Origin: a bacterium M00.F.Ca.ET.205.01.1.1
GTDB taxonomy: Bacteria > Pseudomonadota > Alphaproteobacteria > Rhizobiales > Rhizobiaceae
Length of the DNA stretch: 64,000 nucleotides
Assembly (NCBI GenBank): GCA_004791255.1
Contig: SRUQ01000002.1
Location: forward strand, 248,001 to 312,000
Direction: 5' to 3'
In this document: one piece after another, positions 35,634 through 45,968 of the stretch
Position numbering within the stretch: the stretch's first letter is position 1
How the letters are laid out: each line of letters begins with the position of its first letter
Notes under the pieces: model-generated
Told to the model about the DNA's origin: nothing
Databases searched by the model: none
Seen by the model: the letters and a program-made list of their open reading frames with translations, nothing else
Program-made: the position numbers and the translations under genes

Positions 35634-36050
35634 TCATTCAGCGACGGGTATCGATGGTGTCGATTTTTCAAATTGCGGCAGCCCATCGTCGATCGAATAG
35701 TAATCGCCCTTGTCACCGACGAAGATGTGGCAGTCGCCCCGCAGATCGGTCGGTGGATCGAACGACCCTGCCATGACCGAAACATAATCTTGATCGCGCG
35801 GCTTCCAGAACAGCACCGACCCGCATGTCTTGCAGAACCCGCGCTTGGCGAAGGATGACGCCTCGTACCAAGTAATGCTTTCCTCGCCATCGACGGCGAT
35901 ATCCGCGTCGGCAACATTGGTCGCCGCATAAAAATGCCCGCTCTGCTTCCTGCACTGCGAGCAATGGCAATAGACGACACCGCGCAACGCGCCCCGCGTC
36001 CTGTATCGAACTGCTCCGCACAGGCATGAGCCCTGATGAATGTCACGCAC
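35634..36050 (-). CDS. GFA (CENP-V) family zinc protein
   Basis: Protein of 138 residues with the three Cys blocks that bind zinc in the glutathione-dependent formaldehyde-activating fold: SCLCGAV (residues 8-14), CHCSQCRKQSG and CKTCGSVLFW. The name reflects the first member; most homologues, including this one with no formaldehyde genes nearby, have no established activity. It stands alone between dgkA and a gene-free stretch. Confidence 0.88.
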   Translation of the reverse strand: MRDIHQGSCLCGAVRYRTRGALRGVVYCHCSQCRKQSGHFYAATNVADADIAVDGEESITWYEASSFAKRGFCKTCGSVLFWKPRDQDYVSVMAGSFDPPTDLRGDCHIFVGDKGDYYSIDDGLPQFEKSTPSIPVAE

Positions 36051-36460
36051 TTCGTGTCTCCTCTATGACGCCGGGCCTGATACAGCCATCAACATTCCAG
36101 CTTTGCGGCCGCCACGCGCAAGCAATTGCGACATCTGTTGTTGCGGCAAATCCGAAGTTCAGTTCTCATTTTTAGCAGATCAGTACCCGAATTTGCATAC
36201 AAGGCAGCCAAGTCGGCATTGCCTCACAGTGCTGATACTCTGGTTGGACGTTCTTACAGCCTGAGGTAGCGAAAACCGACATGAGTTCTGCGAATTAAGG
36301 AAACTTTAGCGCTACTGCATTTATGGTGGGTGCAAGCGAAGGTCGCGTGTGGGGACGCGCCTCTTCGCATGTTGAGCTCGAATGGGTAGCGCTCCCCGCG
36401 TTGGCGATGATGGATATGCGCGAATCTCACGCGCGTTCCAAGGGGAAGAGTGAACAGACC
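36051..36460. other. 410-base gene-free leader before the diguanylate cyclase
   Basis: No convincing gene on either strand. The part around 36110-36250 is visibly richer in A and T than its surroundings and should contain the promoters of the GFA gene (minus) and of the diguanylate cyclase (plus). An AGGGGAAGAG ribosome site is at 36441-36450. I see no tRNA or riboswitch-like fold. Confidence 0.55.
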
Positions 36461-37531
36461 ATGCAGCCGGCGGCCACCCAGACCGAACGTAACACCGACA
36501 TTGCCAGCACCGTAGTCGCCACCATGCGCCAGCTTGGCGTGCTCGGCCTGCCGCGCAACTACGAGATCTTCTACGAGGCTTTGAGCGGCTCCAATCGCGA
36601 ACTCAGCCTTGCCGTCGTGTCGCTGAGCAGCCGGCCGACGCAGGACGAGCTCGACCAGATCGGACGTACCTTCTTTGCACAGAACCATGGCTCAGGCATC
36701 GTCGAGCATGCCAGGGACGTGATCGCCAAGGAACTCGAGGACATCGCTTCTCTGTTGAGGAGCGAACGCAGCCATATCGAGAAATACGGCAAAATTCTCG
36801 ACGAGACATCGAGCGGGCTGGGCAGAAACAGCCTGCTCTCGCAGGACATCCTGCAAAAGATCGCCAGTGCCATGGCGGTTGCCACCAATTCGACGATCGA
36901 TCATGGCCGGCAGATTGCCTCGACGCTCAACGACAAGACGGCAGAGCTGGAAAGCGTCAAGTCGAAGCTCGAGGAATATAAGCGGCTGGCCGACACCGAC
37001 CCGTTGACCCAGATCTGGAACCGCCGCGCCTTCGACAAGGAAATCACCAGGATCTACAACAGCAACAAGGGAATCCTGTTCAACGCGCTGATCCTCGCCG
37101 ACATCGATCGCTTCAAGGACATCAACGACAGGTACGGGCACCCGGTCGGCGACAAGATCATCCAGATCATCGCCGATATCTTCCAGACCGGCACGCGCGG
37201 CGACCTGTTCGTCGCCCGTACCGGCGGCGAGGAGTTCGCGCTGATCGTCGAGGGCGCCAGCGAGGACGCCACCTACGAGATCGCCGAGCGCATTCGCGCC
37301 CTGATCGAGCAGACGCCGTTCACCAGCAGCCAGACCGGCATGAACTACGGTACCGTCACTGTCTCCATGGGCATTTGCATGGCATCCGAGGCCGATGGTC
37401 CCGAGGATCTCTATACCAAGGCCGACCGGGCGCTCTATCGCTCGAAGGTCAGCGGCCGCAACCGCGTCACCAAGCACTCCATGATGGCCGGCCGCGCCGG
37501 CAAGAGCTGGCTGCTCTACAAGAAGGATTGA
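36461..37531 (+). CDS. Diguanylate cyclase (GGDEF) with N-terminal helical domain
   Basis: Cytoplasmic 356-residue c-di-GMP synthase. No membrane helix is seen; the first 190 residues are helical (ASTVVATMRQLGVLGLPRNYEIFYEALSG, later a coiled coil ending LEEYKRLADTDPLT). The GGDEF domain starts there and carries the active-site GGEEF within ARTGGEEFALI, so it should be catalytic. The product-inhibition I-site is degenerate: an Arg is at -9 from GG but Asp is at -7 rather than -6. ATG 36461 is chosen from the AGGGGAAGAG site; in-frame ATGs up to 54 bases earlier are possible. Confidence 0.88.
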   Translation: MQPAATQTERNTDIASTVVATMRQLGVLGLPRNYEIFYEALSGSNRELSLAVVSLSSRPTQDELDQIGRTFFAQNHGSGIVEHARDVIAKELEDIASLLRSERSHIEKYGKILDETSSGLGRNSLLSQDILQKIASAMAVATNSTIDHGRQIASTLNDKTAELESVKSKLEEYKRLADTDPLTQIWNRRAFDKEITRIYNSNKGILFNALILADIDRFKDINDRYGHPVGDKIIQIIADIFQTGTRGDLFVARTGGEEFALIVEGASEDATYEIAERIRALIEQTPFTSSQTGMNYGTVTVSMGICMASEADGPEDLYTKADRALYRSKVSGRNRVTKHSMMAGRAGKSWLLYKKD

Positions 37532-37539
37532 GCCGGCCG

Positions 37540-37580
37540 GAAGCGAAAAAGGCCCAGGATTTCTCCAGGGCCTTCGCTTC
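37540..37580. terminator. Bidirectional terminator between diguanylate cyclase and DAHP synthase genes
   Basis: The sequence from 37540 forms a long hairpin: GAAGCGAA and AAGGCCC pair with GGGCCTT and CGCTTC around a GGATTTCTCC core with one mismatch. A-rich on the left and T/C-rich on the right, it can serve both convergent genes. Confidence 0.7.
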
Positions 37581-37603
37581 AGTCCATTCGCACCAGTGCT
37601 GTC

Positions 37604-38977
37604 TCAGCCGTTGACGGCCTGCCTGTGCTGCACCGGATGGTTTTTCTTGAGCAAATCCGACACCAGGAACGCCAGTTCGATCGCCTGGTCGGCGTTCAGG
37701 CGCGGGTCGCAATGGGTGTGGTAGCGGTCCTGCAGTTCCTCGGCGGTGATGGCGCGCGCGCCACCGGTGCATTCGGTGACGTTCTTGCCAGTCATCTCGA
37801 CATGGATGCCGCCGGGATGCGTGCCTTCGGCGCGGTGCACCTCGAAGAAGGTCTGCACCTCCTTCAGGATGCGGTCGAACGGCCGCGTCTTGTAGCCGGC
37901 GGCCTCGATGGTGTTGCCATGCATCGGGTCCGATGACCACACGACGCTGCGGCCTTCCTTCTGCACCGCTCGCACCAGCTTCGGCAGGTGGTCGGCGACC
38001 TTGTCCGAACCAAAGCGGGCGATCAGCGTCAGCCGGCCCGGCTCGTTTTCCGGGTTGAGCAGGTCGATCAGCTCCAGCAAGCCGTCAGCCGTCAGCGACG
38101 GGCCGCATTTCAGGCCGAGCGGGTTCTTGATGCCGCTGCAATATTCGACATGCGCATGGTCGGGCTGGCGGGTGCGGTCGCCGATCCAGATCATGTGACC
38201 CGAGGTGGCGTACCAGTCGCCGGACGTCGAGTCGACGCGGGTCAGCGCCTCTTCATAGCCGAGCAGCAGCGCCTCGTGGCTGGTGTAGAAATCGGTCTCG
38301 CGCAGTGCGTAGTTGGTTTCCGAAGTGATGCCGACGGCCTTCATGAAGTCCATCGTCTCGGTGATGCGGTTGGCCAGCGACTCGTATTTCTCGCCCTGCG
38401 GGCTGTCGGACACGAAGCCGAGCATCCAGCTATGCACGTTCTCCAGGTTGGCATAGCCGCCCTGCGCGAAGGCGCGCAAAAGGTTGAGGGTGGCCGCCGA
38501 CTGGCGATAGGCCATCTCCTGGCGGGCGGGATCGGGAATGCGCGACTTCTGATCGAACTCGATGCCGTTGATGATGTCGCCACGATAGCTCGGCAGCGTG
38601 ACGTCGCCCTTGGTCTCATTGTCGGACGAACGCGGCTTGGCGAACTGGCCGGCGACGCGGCCGACCTTCACCACCGGCTGCGCGCCAGCGAAAGTCAACA
38701 CCACCGACATCTGCAGGAAGACGCGGAAGAAGTCGCGGATGTTGTCGGCGCCATGTTCGGCGAAGCTTTCGGCGCAATCACCGCCCTGGAGCAGGAAGGC
38801 CTCACCGGCAGCGACGGCAGCCAGTTGTTTCTTCAGCTTGCGAGCCTCGCCGGCAAAGACCAGCGGCGGAAAGGTGGCGAGCTGAGCCTCGGTGTTCTTC
38901 AACGCGGTAAGGTCCGGATAGGCAGGAACCTGCTTGATCGGCTTTGCTCTCCACGAATTCGGCGACCATTTCGTCAT
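37604..38977 (-). CDS. 3-deoxy-7-phosphoheptulonate synthase, class II
   Basis: First enzyme of the shikimate pathway, joining erythrose-4-phosphate and phosphoenolpyruvate. The 457-residue plant-like (class II) type is recognised by its start ([20 protein letters not shown]), the metal-binding Cys in [32 protein letters not shown] and the C-terminal [18 protein letters not shown] block. ATG 38977 matches the family start; the open frame 34 codons further is not conserved in style. The gene is monocistronic, with a bidirectional terminator after it. Confidence 0.95.
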   Translation of the reverse strand: MTKWSPNSWRAKPIKQVPAYPDLTALKNTEAQLATFPPLVFAGEARKLKKQLAAVAAGEAFLLQGGDCAESFAEHGADNIRDFFRVFLQMSVVLTFAGAQPVVKVGRVAGQFAKPRSSDNETKGDVTLPSYRGDIINGIEFDQKSRIPDPARQEMAYRQSAATLNLLRAFAQGGYANLENVHSWMLGFVSDSPQGEKYESLANRITETMDFMKAVGITSETNYALRETDFYTSHEALLLGYEEALTRVDSTSGDWYATSGHMIWIGDRTRQPDHAHVEYCSGIKNPLGLKCGPSLTADGLLELIDLLNPENEPGRLTLIARFGSDKVADHLPKLVRAVQKEGRSVVWSSDPMHGNTIEAAGYKTRPFDRILKEVQTFFEVHRAEGTHPGGIHVEMTGKNVTECTGGARAITAEELQDRYHTHCDPRLNADQAIELAFLVSDLLKKNHPVQHRQAVNG

Positions 38978-39191
38978 CGCTGCACCAACGCTCTTTCCGA
39001 GCAATTCCGGGAAAAAGTGAACGGGTTTTCCGTCAGGAATTGCGTCAAACAAACAAGCGGGCTCCCTCGCCCGCACCATCAGCCCCTATATGGGCTGGCG
39101 GCTCCATACACGAAGCCGATTTCCTATTCTAGACCGGAATTTCAGCGCTGGCGAATGAGTTGACGCACCGAAGACGGTCTGGAACGTGATG

Positions 39192-42100
39192 CTAGGCCAC
39201 CAGCTTCGCCAGTTGCGTCATGACCACAGCCGAGCCCGCCAGCCGTTTTTCGGCATTCGGCCAATCGCGGATGAAGACGACGCTGTGGTCGGGCCGGATC
39301 TTGGCCAACGAACCCTGCTCGCCGATGAACTTGACCAGCCCGACCGGGTTGGGGAACTCGCGCTTGCGGAAATGGATGACGACCCCCTTCGGCCCGGCAT
39401 CGAGTTTCTCGACATTGGCCCTGCGGCACAGCGCCTTGATGAAGACGATCTTGAGCAGATGCTTCACTTCCTCCGGCAGCGGGCCGAAGCGGTCGATCAG
39501 TTCGGCGCCGAAAGCATCGATCTCCTCGGTATTTTCGAGGTCGCCGAGGCGGCGGTAGAGCGCCAGCCTGAGTTGCAGGTCGGGCACATAGCCTTCCGGG
39601 ATCATCACCGCCGTGCCGACCGCGATCTGCGGCGACCAGCCGCCGTCCAGCACTTCGCCGGAATCCTTCACCTCAGCCACCGCTTCCTCCAGCATCTGCT
39701 GGTAGAGCTCGAAGCCGACCTCCTTAATGTGGCCGGACTGTTCCTCGCCCAAAAGATTGCCAGCACCCCTGATGTCGAGGTCGTGGCTGGCGAGCTGGAA
39801 ACCGGCGCCGAGCGTGTCCAGCGACTGCAGCACCTTCAGCCGGCGTTCGGCGGTGTCGGTCAGCTTGCGGTTGGCCGGCAGCGTGAACAGTGCATAGGCG
39901 CGCACCTTCGAGCGGCCGACGCGGCCGCGCAACTGGTAGAGCTGCGACAGGCCGAACATGTCTGCGCGGTGGATGATCAGCGTGTTGGCGGTCGGAATGT
40001 CGAGACCGGATTCGACGATGGTGGTCGACAGAAGCACATCGTACTGGCCGTCGTAGAAGGCGTTCATAATGTCGTCGAGCTCGCCGGGCGGCATCTGGCC
40101 ATGGGCCACAGCCACTTTCAGCTCCGGCACCGATTCCTTCAGGAAATCATGGATTTCGGCCAAATCGCTGATGCGCGGAACGACATAGAAAGAGTGCCCG
40201 CCGCGATAGCGCTCGCGCAGCAGCGTCTCGCGGATGACCAGCGGATCGAAGGGAGAGATGAAGGTGCGCACCGCCATGCGGTCGACCGGCGGCGTGGCGA
40301 TCAGCGACAGTTCGCGCACGCCGGTCAACGCAAGTTGCAGCGTGCGCGGGATCGGCGTCGCCGACAGGGTCAGCACATGCACGTCGGATTTCAGATCCTT
40401 AAGCCGCTCCTTGTGCTTGACGCCGAAATGCTGCTCCTCGTCGATGATCAGCAGGCCGAGGCCCTTGAACGAGATCGCCGAGCCCAGCAGCGCATGGGTG
40501 CCGATGACGATATCGACCGTGCCCTCGGCGATGCCCTTCTTGGTCTCGGCCAGTTCCTTGGCACCAACCAGCCGCGAGGCCTGCGCGACACGGATCGGCA
40601 GGCCGGAAAAGCGCTGCGAAAAGGTCTTGAAATGCTGGCGCGAGAGAAGCGTCGTCGGCACAACGACCGCGACCTGAAACCCTTCCATGGCGGCGATGAA
40701 GGCGGCGCGCAGCGCCACTTCCGTCTTGCCGAAACCGACATCGCCGCAGATCAGCCTGTCCATCGGCTTGCCGGCGCCGAGATCGTCCATGACGGAATCG
40801 ATCGCGCCCTGCTGGTCGTCGGTTTCCTCATAGGGGAAGCGCGCGGCGAATTCGCCATAGAGCCCATCGGCCGGCACCATGGCGGGTGCCGAGCGCATCT
40901 GCCGCTCGGCCGCGATGCGGATCAGTTGCCCGGCCATATCGAGCAGGCGTTTCTTCAGCCGCGCTTTGCGCGACTGCCACGCGCCGCCGCCCAGCTTGTC
41001 GAGCGTCGCCTCGGCTGTATCAGAGCCGTAGCGCGACAGAAGCTCGATGTTCTCCACCGGCAGGAACAGCCGGTCGTCGCCGGCATAGTGGATTTCCAGG
41101 CAGTCATGCGGCGCACCGACCGCCTCGATGGTACGCAAGCCAATGAAGCGGCCGATGCCGTGGTCGGCGTGGACGACGATGTCGCCGGCCGACAGGGCCG
41201 AGGCCTCCGCAATGAAGTCGGACGCGCGCTTCTTGCGCTTCGAGCGCCGGATAAGCCGGTCGCCGAGAATGTCCTGTTCGGCGACGACGACCAGTTTTTC
41301 GGTCTCGAAGCCGGATTCCAGCGGCAGCACGGCCAGGGCCGCCTGCCCCGGTTCGAGCTTTTCCGCCTCGGCCAGCGTCGCCACCGGCACGAGATTGCCG
41401 AGATGATGCTCGGCCAGGATCTGGCCAAGCCGGTCGAGCGAGCCTTCGGTCCAGCCGGCGATGACGACGCGTCGGCGGGCGGCGCGCTCGTCAGCGATGT
41501 GTCTTACGACAACATCGAAAACGTTGATGTTGGGATCGGCGCGCTCCTCGGCAAAGCTGCGGCCATGGCGCGAACCGGCATGGAAGACCTTCTTGGCTCC
41601 GACATCGGGCGCGTCGAAGACAGTGAAGTTGATGTCTTCACGCGGGCCGAGAGCAGCGCTGAGATTGTCAGGTGAGAGATAGAGCAGGTCCGGCGCCACC
41701 GGCTTATAGGGCACGGCGTCCTTCAGCGCGCCTTCGGCCTGCTTCCTGCGCGCCTCGTAGTGATCGACGATCAGCGTATGGCGCTCGGCCAGCGCCTCAT
41801 GCGCCAGATGGTCGAAAACCACAGGCACGTCAGGCAGATAGTCGAAGACCGTCTCCAGCCGCTCATAGAAGAAGGGCAGCCAGTGCTCCATGCCGGCGAA
41901 GCGCCGGCCTTCGCTGACCGCCGCGTAAAGCCCGTCGTCGCGCGACGGCGCGCCGAACGCCTCGATATAGGCGCGGCGGAAGCGGCTGATCGTCTCCGGC
42001 GTCAGCGCCACTTCGCTCATCGCCTGCAAGGCCATCGATTTACGCTGGCCGGTGGTGCGTTGAGTGGCCACGTCGAAGACGCGAATCGATTCCAGCGTGT

Positions 42101-42680
42101 CGCCGAAGAAGTCGAGCCGCAGCGCTTCTGTCCAGCCGGGCGCGAACAGATCGAGGATGCCGCCGCGCACCGCGAACTCGCCAATGCCGCGCACCGTCGG
42201 CACCCGCTCGAAGCCTGACGTTTCCAGCCGCGCGATCAGCACGTTCATGTCGATCTGGTTGCCGGGCCTAGCGTGGAAGGTCTGCGCCTCGATCAGATCG
42301 GCCGGCGGAATGCGCTGCAGGAGTGCGTTGGCGGTCGTAAGGATGACGGCGCGGTGCGGCTTTGCAGCCAGCGCGATCATCGCCGACAGCGCATCCAGCC
42401 GCTTGGCGGCAGCATCCGATCCGGGCGAGACCCGGTCGTAGGGCAAACAATCCCAGGCAGGCAGTTCCAGCACCGGGAGGCCGGGCGCGGCGAAGGCCAA
42501 CGCCTCGGTGATAACAGGCAGTCGCTGGCCGTCGCGCGCCACGAACAGCACCGGCTTGTCGGGCGCGATCTCGAGCGCGGTCTGGACCAGCGCAAAGGCT
42601 TCGTAGCCATCGGCGACACCGTCGACGATGAACTGGCCGGCGCGGCCCTTCGGCAGGCCGATGGTGGGAATGAGGGTCAT
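39192..42680 (-). CDS. mfd: Transcription-repair coupling factor
   Basis: ATP-dependent translocase of 1162 residues that removes stalled RNA polymerase and recruits UvrA. Order of domains: UvrB-like N-terminal region (to about 350, AWDCLPYDRVSP); the RNA polymerase-interacting domain (about 490-560, DIVVHADHGIGRFIGL); the translocase with Walker A GDVGFGKTEVA and box DEEQHFGV; TRG motif region (QLYQLRGRVGRSK); and the C-terminal autoinhibitory D7 domain. Length is normal. sdhE lies 13 bases upstream on the same strand and recG is divergent, an arrangement common in Rhizobiales. Confidence 0.97.
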   Translation of the reverse strand: MTLIPTIGLPKGRAGQFIVDGVADGYEAFALVQTALEIAPDKPVLFVARDGQRLPVITEALAFAAPGLPVLELPAWDCLPYDRVSPGSDAAAKRLDALSAMIALAAKPHRAVILTTANALLQRIPPADLIEAQTFHARPGNQIDMNVLIARLETSGFERVPTVRGIGEFAVRGGILDLFAPGWTEALRLDFFGDTLESIRVFDVATQRTTGQRKSMALQAMSEVALTPETISRFRRAYIEAFGAPSRDDGLYAAVSEGRRFAGMEHWLPFFYERLETVFDYLPDVPVVFDHLAHEALAERHTLIVDHYEARRKQAEGALKDAVPYKPVAPDLLYLSPDNLSAALGPREDINFTVFDAPDVGAKKVFHAGSRHGRSFAEERADPNINVFDVVVRHIADERAARRRVVIAGWTEGSLDRLGQILAEHHLGNLVPVATLAEAEKLEPGQAALAVLPLESGFETEKLVVVAEQDILGDRLIRRSKRKKRASDFIAEASALSAGDIVVHADHGIGRFIGLRTIEAVGAPHDCLEIHYAGDDRLFLPVENIELLSRYGSDTAEATLDKLGGGAWQSRKARLKKRLLDMAGQLIRIAAERQMRSAPAMVPADGLYGEFAARFPYEETDDQQGAIDSVMDDLGAGKPMDRLICGDVGFGKTEVALRAAFIAAMEGFQVAVVVPTTLLSRQHFKTFSQRFSGLPIRVAQASRLVGAKELAETKKGIAEGTVDIVIGTHALLGSAISFKGLGLLIIDEEQHFGVKHKERLKDLKSDVHVLTLSATPIPRTLQLALTGVRELSLIATPPVDRMAVRTFISPFDPLVIRETLLRERYRGGHSFYVVPRISDLAEIHDFLKESVPELKVAVAHGQMPPGELDDIMNAFYDGQYDVLLSTTIVESGLDIPTANTLIIHRADMFGLSQLYQLRGRVGRSKVRAYALFTLPANRKLTDTAERRLKVLQSLDTLGAGFQLASHDLDIRGAGNLLGEEQSGHIKEVGFELYQQMLEEAVAEVKDSGEVLDGGWSPQIAVGTAVMIPEGYVPDLQLRLALYRRLGDLENTEEIDAFGAELIDRFGPLPEEVKHLLKIVFIKALCRRANVEKLDAGPKGVVIHFRKREFPNPVGLVKFIGEQGSLAKIRPDHSVVFIRDWPNAEKRLAGSAVVMTQLAKLVA

Positions 42681-42693
42681 GTGCGTGTGTTTT

Positions 42694-42981
42694 TCAAAAT
42701 GTCATGGTCCGGCGCGACGCCAGGATTTTCTGCAGGACGGCACAATCTATATCCGCCGGCACCGGGCGTTCACCCGTGATCAGCGGCAGGAATTCGGTGT
42801 CGGGAATGTCGAGGAGCCTCTCATATTGGTCGATTTCCTCACCGGTCAAGGCGCCAATCTCGGCATCGGCGAAGCTGCCGAGGATGAGATCCATCTCGCG
42901 CATGCCCCGGTGCCAGGAGCGGAACAAGAGCTTGCGGCGCCTGATATCGAGCCCCTCGCTTGATCGTTTTGTCCCGGTCAT
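42694..42981 (-). CDS. sdhE: Succinate dehydrogenase assembly factor
   Basis: Small 95-residue protein (DUF339) that promotes covalent FAD attachment to SdhA. The diagnostic RGMREMD motif sits in an N-terminal helix (residues 25-31, after RKLLFRSWH), followed by the YERLLDIPD block. It lies 13 bases before mfd and is probably co-transcribed with it. Confidence 0.93.
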   Translation of the reverse strand: MTGTKRSSEGLDIRRRKLLFRSWHRGMREMDLILGSFADAEIGALTGEEIDQYERLLDIPDTEFLPLITGERPVPADIDCAVLQKILASRRTMTF

Positions 42982-43073
42982 CGTACCGCATCCTCACTTG
43001 CTGCGGCGCGTATAGCGTGGATAGAAGGGGCTGTCAGCCTTGCGCTGAAGCCGTCGCGACATAAGCTGACATC

Positions 43074-45182
43074 ATGCGTCCTTCCATCCTCGATCCGCTG
43101 TTCGTCCCGATCACCTCGCTTGCCGGCGTCGGGCCGAAGGTCGGCGCGCTGATCGAGAAGGTCGTTGCCGCCGATCTCGGCGACCGCGCGGCGCGCGCCG
43201 GCGACCTGCTGTTCGTGCTGCCGCACACCGTCATCGACCGCCGCAGCCGGCCGGGCATTGCAGGTTCGGCCGAAGGCGCCATCGTCACGCTCGAGGTGCG
43301 CATCGACCGCCATCAGCCGCCGCCACGCGGCAATAGGTCGGTGCCCTACCGGGTCTACGCCCATGACGACACCGGCGAGATCGGCCTGACCTTTTTCCAT
43401 GCCCATGCCTCATATCTCGAAAAGGCAATGCCGGTGGGCGAGCATGTCGTGGTCTCGGGCCGCATGGAATGGTTCAACGGCCGGCCGACCATGGTGCATC
43501 CCGACCATATCGCGCTCGCCAGCGATGCCGAAAACCTGCCGCTGGTCGAGCCGGTCTATCCGCTGACCGCCGGCCTGTCGGGCAAAGTGCTGCGCCGGGC
43601 GATCGGCCAGGCGCTCGGCCGGTTGCCGGAATTTCCGGAATGGCAGGACGCCGCCTTCATGCGCCGGCACACCTTCCCCGGCTTTGGCGACGCGCTCGCC
43701 CGCATCCACAATCCGGCCGATCCGATCGATGTCTCGGTCGATGGCGCGGCATGGCGGCGGCTGGCCTATGACGAGTTGCTCGCCGGCCAGGTGTCGCTGG
43801 CGCTGGTGCGGGCCAAGGTGCGCCGCCTTTCGGGCCGGCCCCTTATCGGCGATGGCCGCATCGTCGAGAAACTGCGCGCCGCCCTTCCCTATTCGCTCAC
43901 TCCAAGTCAGGAATTCGCGCTGGCCGAGATCAATGCCGACCTCGCCGATCCCGAACGCATGCTGCGGTTGCTGCAGGGCGATGTCGGCTCGGGCAAGACC
44001 GTGGTGGCGCTCCTTGCCATGGCCCGTGCCGTCGAAGCCGGCGGTCAGGCGGCGTTGATGGCGCCGACCGAAATCCTGGCGCGCCAGCATCTGGCGACGA
44101 TCGCGCCGCTGGCCGCCAAGATCGGCCTGCGCGTAGCCATCCTCACCGGTCGAGAAAAGGGCCGCGAGCGCACCGAGACACTGGCCGGACTGGCCAGCGG
44201 CGAGATCGACATCGTCGTCGGCACCCATGCGCTTTTCCAGGAAACAGTGACCTACCACGACCTGGTGCTCGCCGTCGTCGACGAGCAGCACCGTTTCGGC
44301 GTCCACCAGCGGCTTGCCATCACCGCCAAGGGCGATGCACCCGACATGCTGGTGATGACGGCGACGCCCATCCCGCGCACGCTGGTCCTGACCGCCTTCG
44401 GCGACATGGATGTCTCGAAGCTGACGGAGAAGCCGGCCGGGCGGCAGCCGATCCGCACCGTCACGCTGCCGCTGGAGCGGCTCGACGAATTGGTCGGCCG
44501 GATGCTCGACGCCGTTGCCGAAGGCCAGAAAATCTACTGGATCTGCCCGCTGGTCGAGGAATCCGAAGAGATCAAGCTGATGTCGGCCGAGGACCGCTTT
44601 GCCTCGCTGAAACCACTGTTCGGCGACCGCATCGGCCTCGTCCACGGCCGCATGAAGGGCGCAGAGAAGGACGAGGCGATGCGCGCCTTCAAGCAAAGCG
44701 AGACGCGCATCCTGATTGCCACCACCGTCATCGAGGTCGGCGTCGACGTGCCGGACGCGACGATCATGGTCATCGAGCATGCCGAACGCTTCGGCTTGGC
44801 CCAGTTGCACCAGTTGCGCGGCCGGGTCGGCCGCGGCAACAAACCATCCTCCTGCGTGCTGCTCTACAAGGACCCGCTCGGCGAGACGGCAAAGCGTAGG
44901 CTGTCGGTGATGCGCGAGACCGAGGACGGCTTTTTGATCGCCGAAGAGGATTTAAAACTGCGCGGCGAAGGCGAGTTGCTCGGCACCCGCCAGTCCGGCA
45001 CGCCGGGTTTTCAGGTGGCGCGCATCGAGGCGCATGCCGACCTGCTCGAGGCCGCGCGCGACGATGCGCGTCTGGTTCTGTCGCGCGACCCGGAACTGCA
45101 ATCCGAGCGCGGCGAAGCGCTACGGCTGTTGCTTTATTTGTTCGGCCGCGACGAGGCGGTGCGGCTCCTGCGCGCCGGGTGA
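43074..45182 (+). CDS. recG: ATP-dependent DNA helicase RecG
   Basis: Branch-migration helicase of 702 residues that remodels stalled forks. An N-terminal wedge (OB) domain (about 50-150) is followed by the SF2 motor with Walker A GDVGSGKT, motif II DEQHRFGV, motif III TATPIPRTL, and the C-terminal TRG motif region (LHQLRGRVGRGN). Divergent from sdhE-mfd. Its last 49 bases overlap the convergent DUF502 gene. Confidence 0.97.
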   Translation: MRPSILDPLFVPITSLAGVGPKVGALIEKVVAADLGDRAARAGDLLFVLPHTVIDRRSRPGIAGSAEGAIVTLEVRIDRHQPPPRGNRSVPYRVYAHDDTGEIGLTFFHAHASYLEKAMPVGEHVVVSGRMEWFNGRPTMVHPDHIALASDAENLPLVEPVYPLTAGLSGKVLRRAIGQALGRLPEFPEWQDAAFMRRHTFPGFGDALARIHNPADPIDVSVDGAAWRRLAYDELLAGQVSLALVRAKVRRLSGRPLIGDGRIVEKLRAALPYSLTPSQEFALAEINADLADPERMLRLLQGDVGSGKTVVALLAMARAVEAGGQAALMAPTEILARQHLATIAPLAAKIGLRVAILTGREKGRERTETLAGLASGEIDIVVGTHALFQETVTYHDLVLAVVDEQHRFGVHQRLAITAKGDAPDMLVMTATPIPRTLVLTAFGDMDVSKLTEKPAGRQPIRTVTLPLERLDELVGRMLDAVAEGQKIYWICPLVEESEEIKLMSAEDRFASLKPLFGDRIGLVHGRMKGAEKDEAMRAFKQSETRILIATTVIEVGVDVPDATIMVIEHAERFGLAQLHQLRGRVGRGNKPSSCVLLYKDPLGETAKRRLSVMRETEDGFLIAEEDLKLRGEGELLGTRQSGTPGFQVARIEAHADLLEAARDDARLVLSRDPELQSERGEALRLLLYLFGRDEAVRLLRAG

Positions 45183-45886
45183 ATCCCGAGCTGCGGATTG
45201 GCGATCGTACCGTTGAGCGGCTCGCCATTCACAATCAGCACATCGGCCTTGATCTCCGGCGCCACCAGCCCGGCCGACACGATCAGCTTGGCACCGTCCT
45301 CTATGGTCATGTCGAGCATGACGATATCGGACTTCAGCACATACATCAGGAAACCGGTGGTCGGGTTCGGCGTGCAGGGCATGAATACGGCAATCAACGG
45401 ATCGCCTTCCTGGTCGAGCTTCTGGTTGATCTCCGTTTCCTTCTCGCCGGCGACGAAAACCAGCGACCACACGCCCTTGCGGGGATATTCGACCAGTCCG
45501 ACCTGGCGGAACATGTCGCCCCGGTTCGATAGCACGGTCTCGAAAATCTGCTTCAACGACCCATAGATGCCGCGCACCAGTGGCATGCGGCCAAGCAGGC
45601 GCTCGCCGAAATTGACGATGGCGCGGCCGACGATGTTGGCCGTCATGAAGCCGATCAGCGTGATCAGGATCAGCGCCACGATCAGCCCGAAACCGGGGAC
45701 CGGGAACGGCAAATAGGTGTCGGGGCTGTAGCGCGCCGGAATATAGGGTTTTACCCAGGAATCGACCCAACCGATGAACGACCAGGCGATATAGGCGGTG
45801 ATTGCCAGCGGCGCACAGACGACGAAGCCCGTGAGGAAATAGTTCCTCAGCCGGGTCATGCCAGAGGTCTTCAGGGCGTCGGACAT
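45134..45886 (-). CDS. DUF502 family membrane protein
   Basis: Inner-membrane protein of 250 residues with two N-terminal helices (about residues 15-38, YFLTGFVVCAPLAITAYIAW, and 66-90) joined by a periplasmic loop. A cytoplasmic or peripheral domain follows with the conserved IYGSLKQIFETV and FMPCTPNPTTGFLMYV segments that define DUF502. Plant relatives act at the endomembrane; the bacterial role is unknown. The gene overlaps recG by 49 bases on the opposite strand. Confidence 0.88.
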   Translation of the reverse strand: MSDALKTSGMTRLRNYFLTGFVVCAPLAITAYIAWSFIGWVDSWVKPYIPARYSPDTYLPFPVPGFGLIVALILITLIGFMTANIVGRAIVNFGERLLGRMPLVRGIYGSLKQIFETVLSNRGDMFRQVGLVEYPRKGVWSLVFVAGEKETEINQKLDQEGDPLIAVFMPCTPNPTTGFLMYVLKSDIVMLDMTIEDGAKLIVSAGLVAPEIKADVLIVNGEPLNGTIANPQLGIHPARRSRTASSRPNK

Positions 45887-45968
45887 GGTTCACCGGGGCG
45901 CGGGTTGCAGCGCAACATTAGTGAAGCGGACGACGCTTTGGAACTGCGAAGTTTTTAAAAGGCTCTCG

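Noticed and set aside
39186..41675. An 829-codon plus-strand open frame antisense to mfd
   Set aside because: Composition rich in Arg, Gln, Asp and His without domains; mfd on the other strand is unmistakable.
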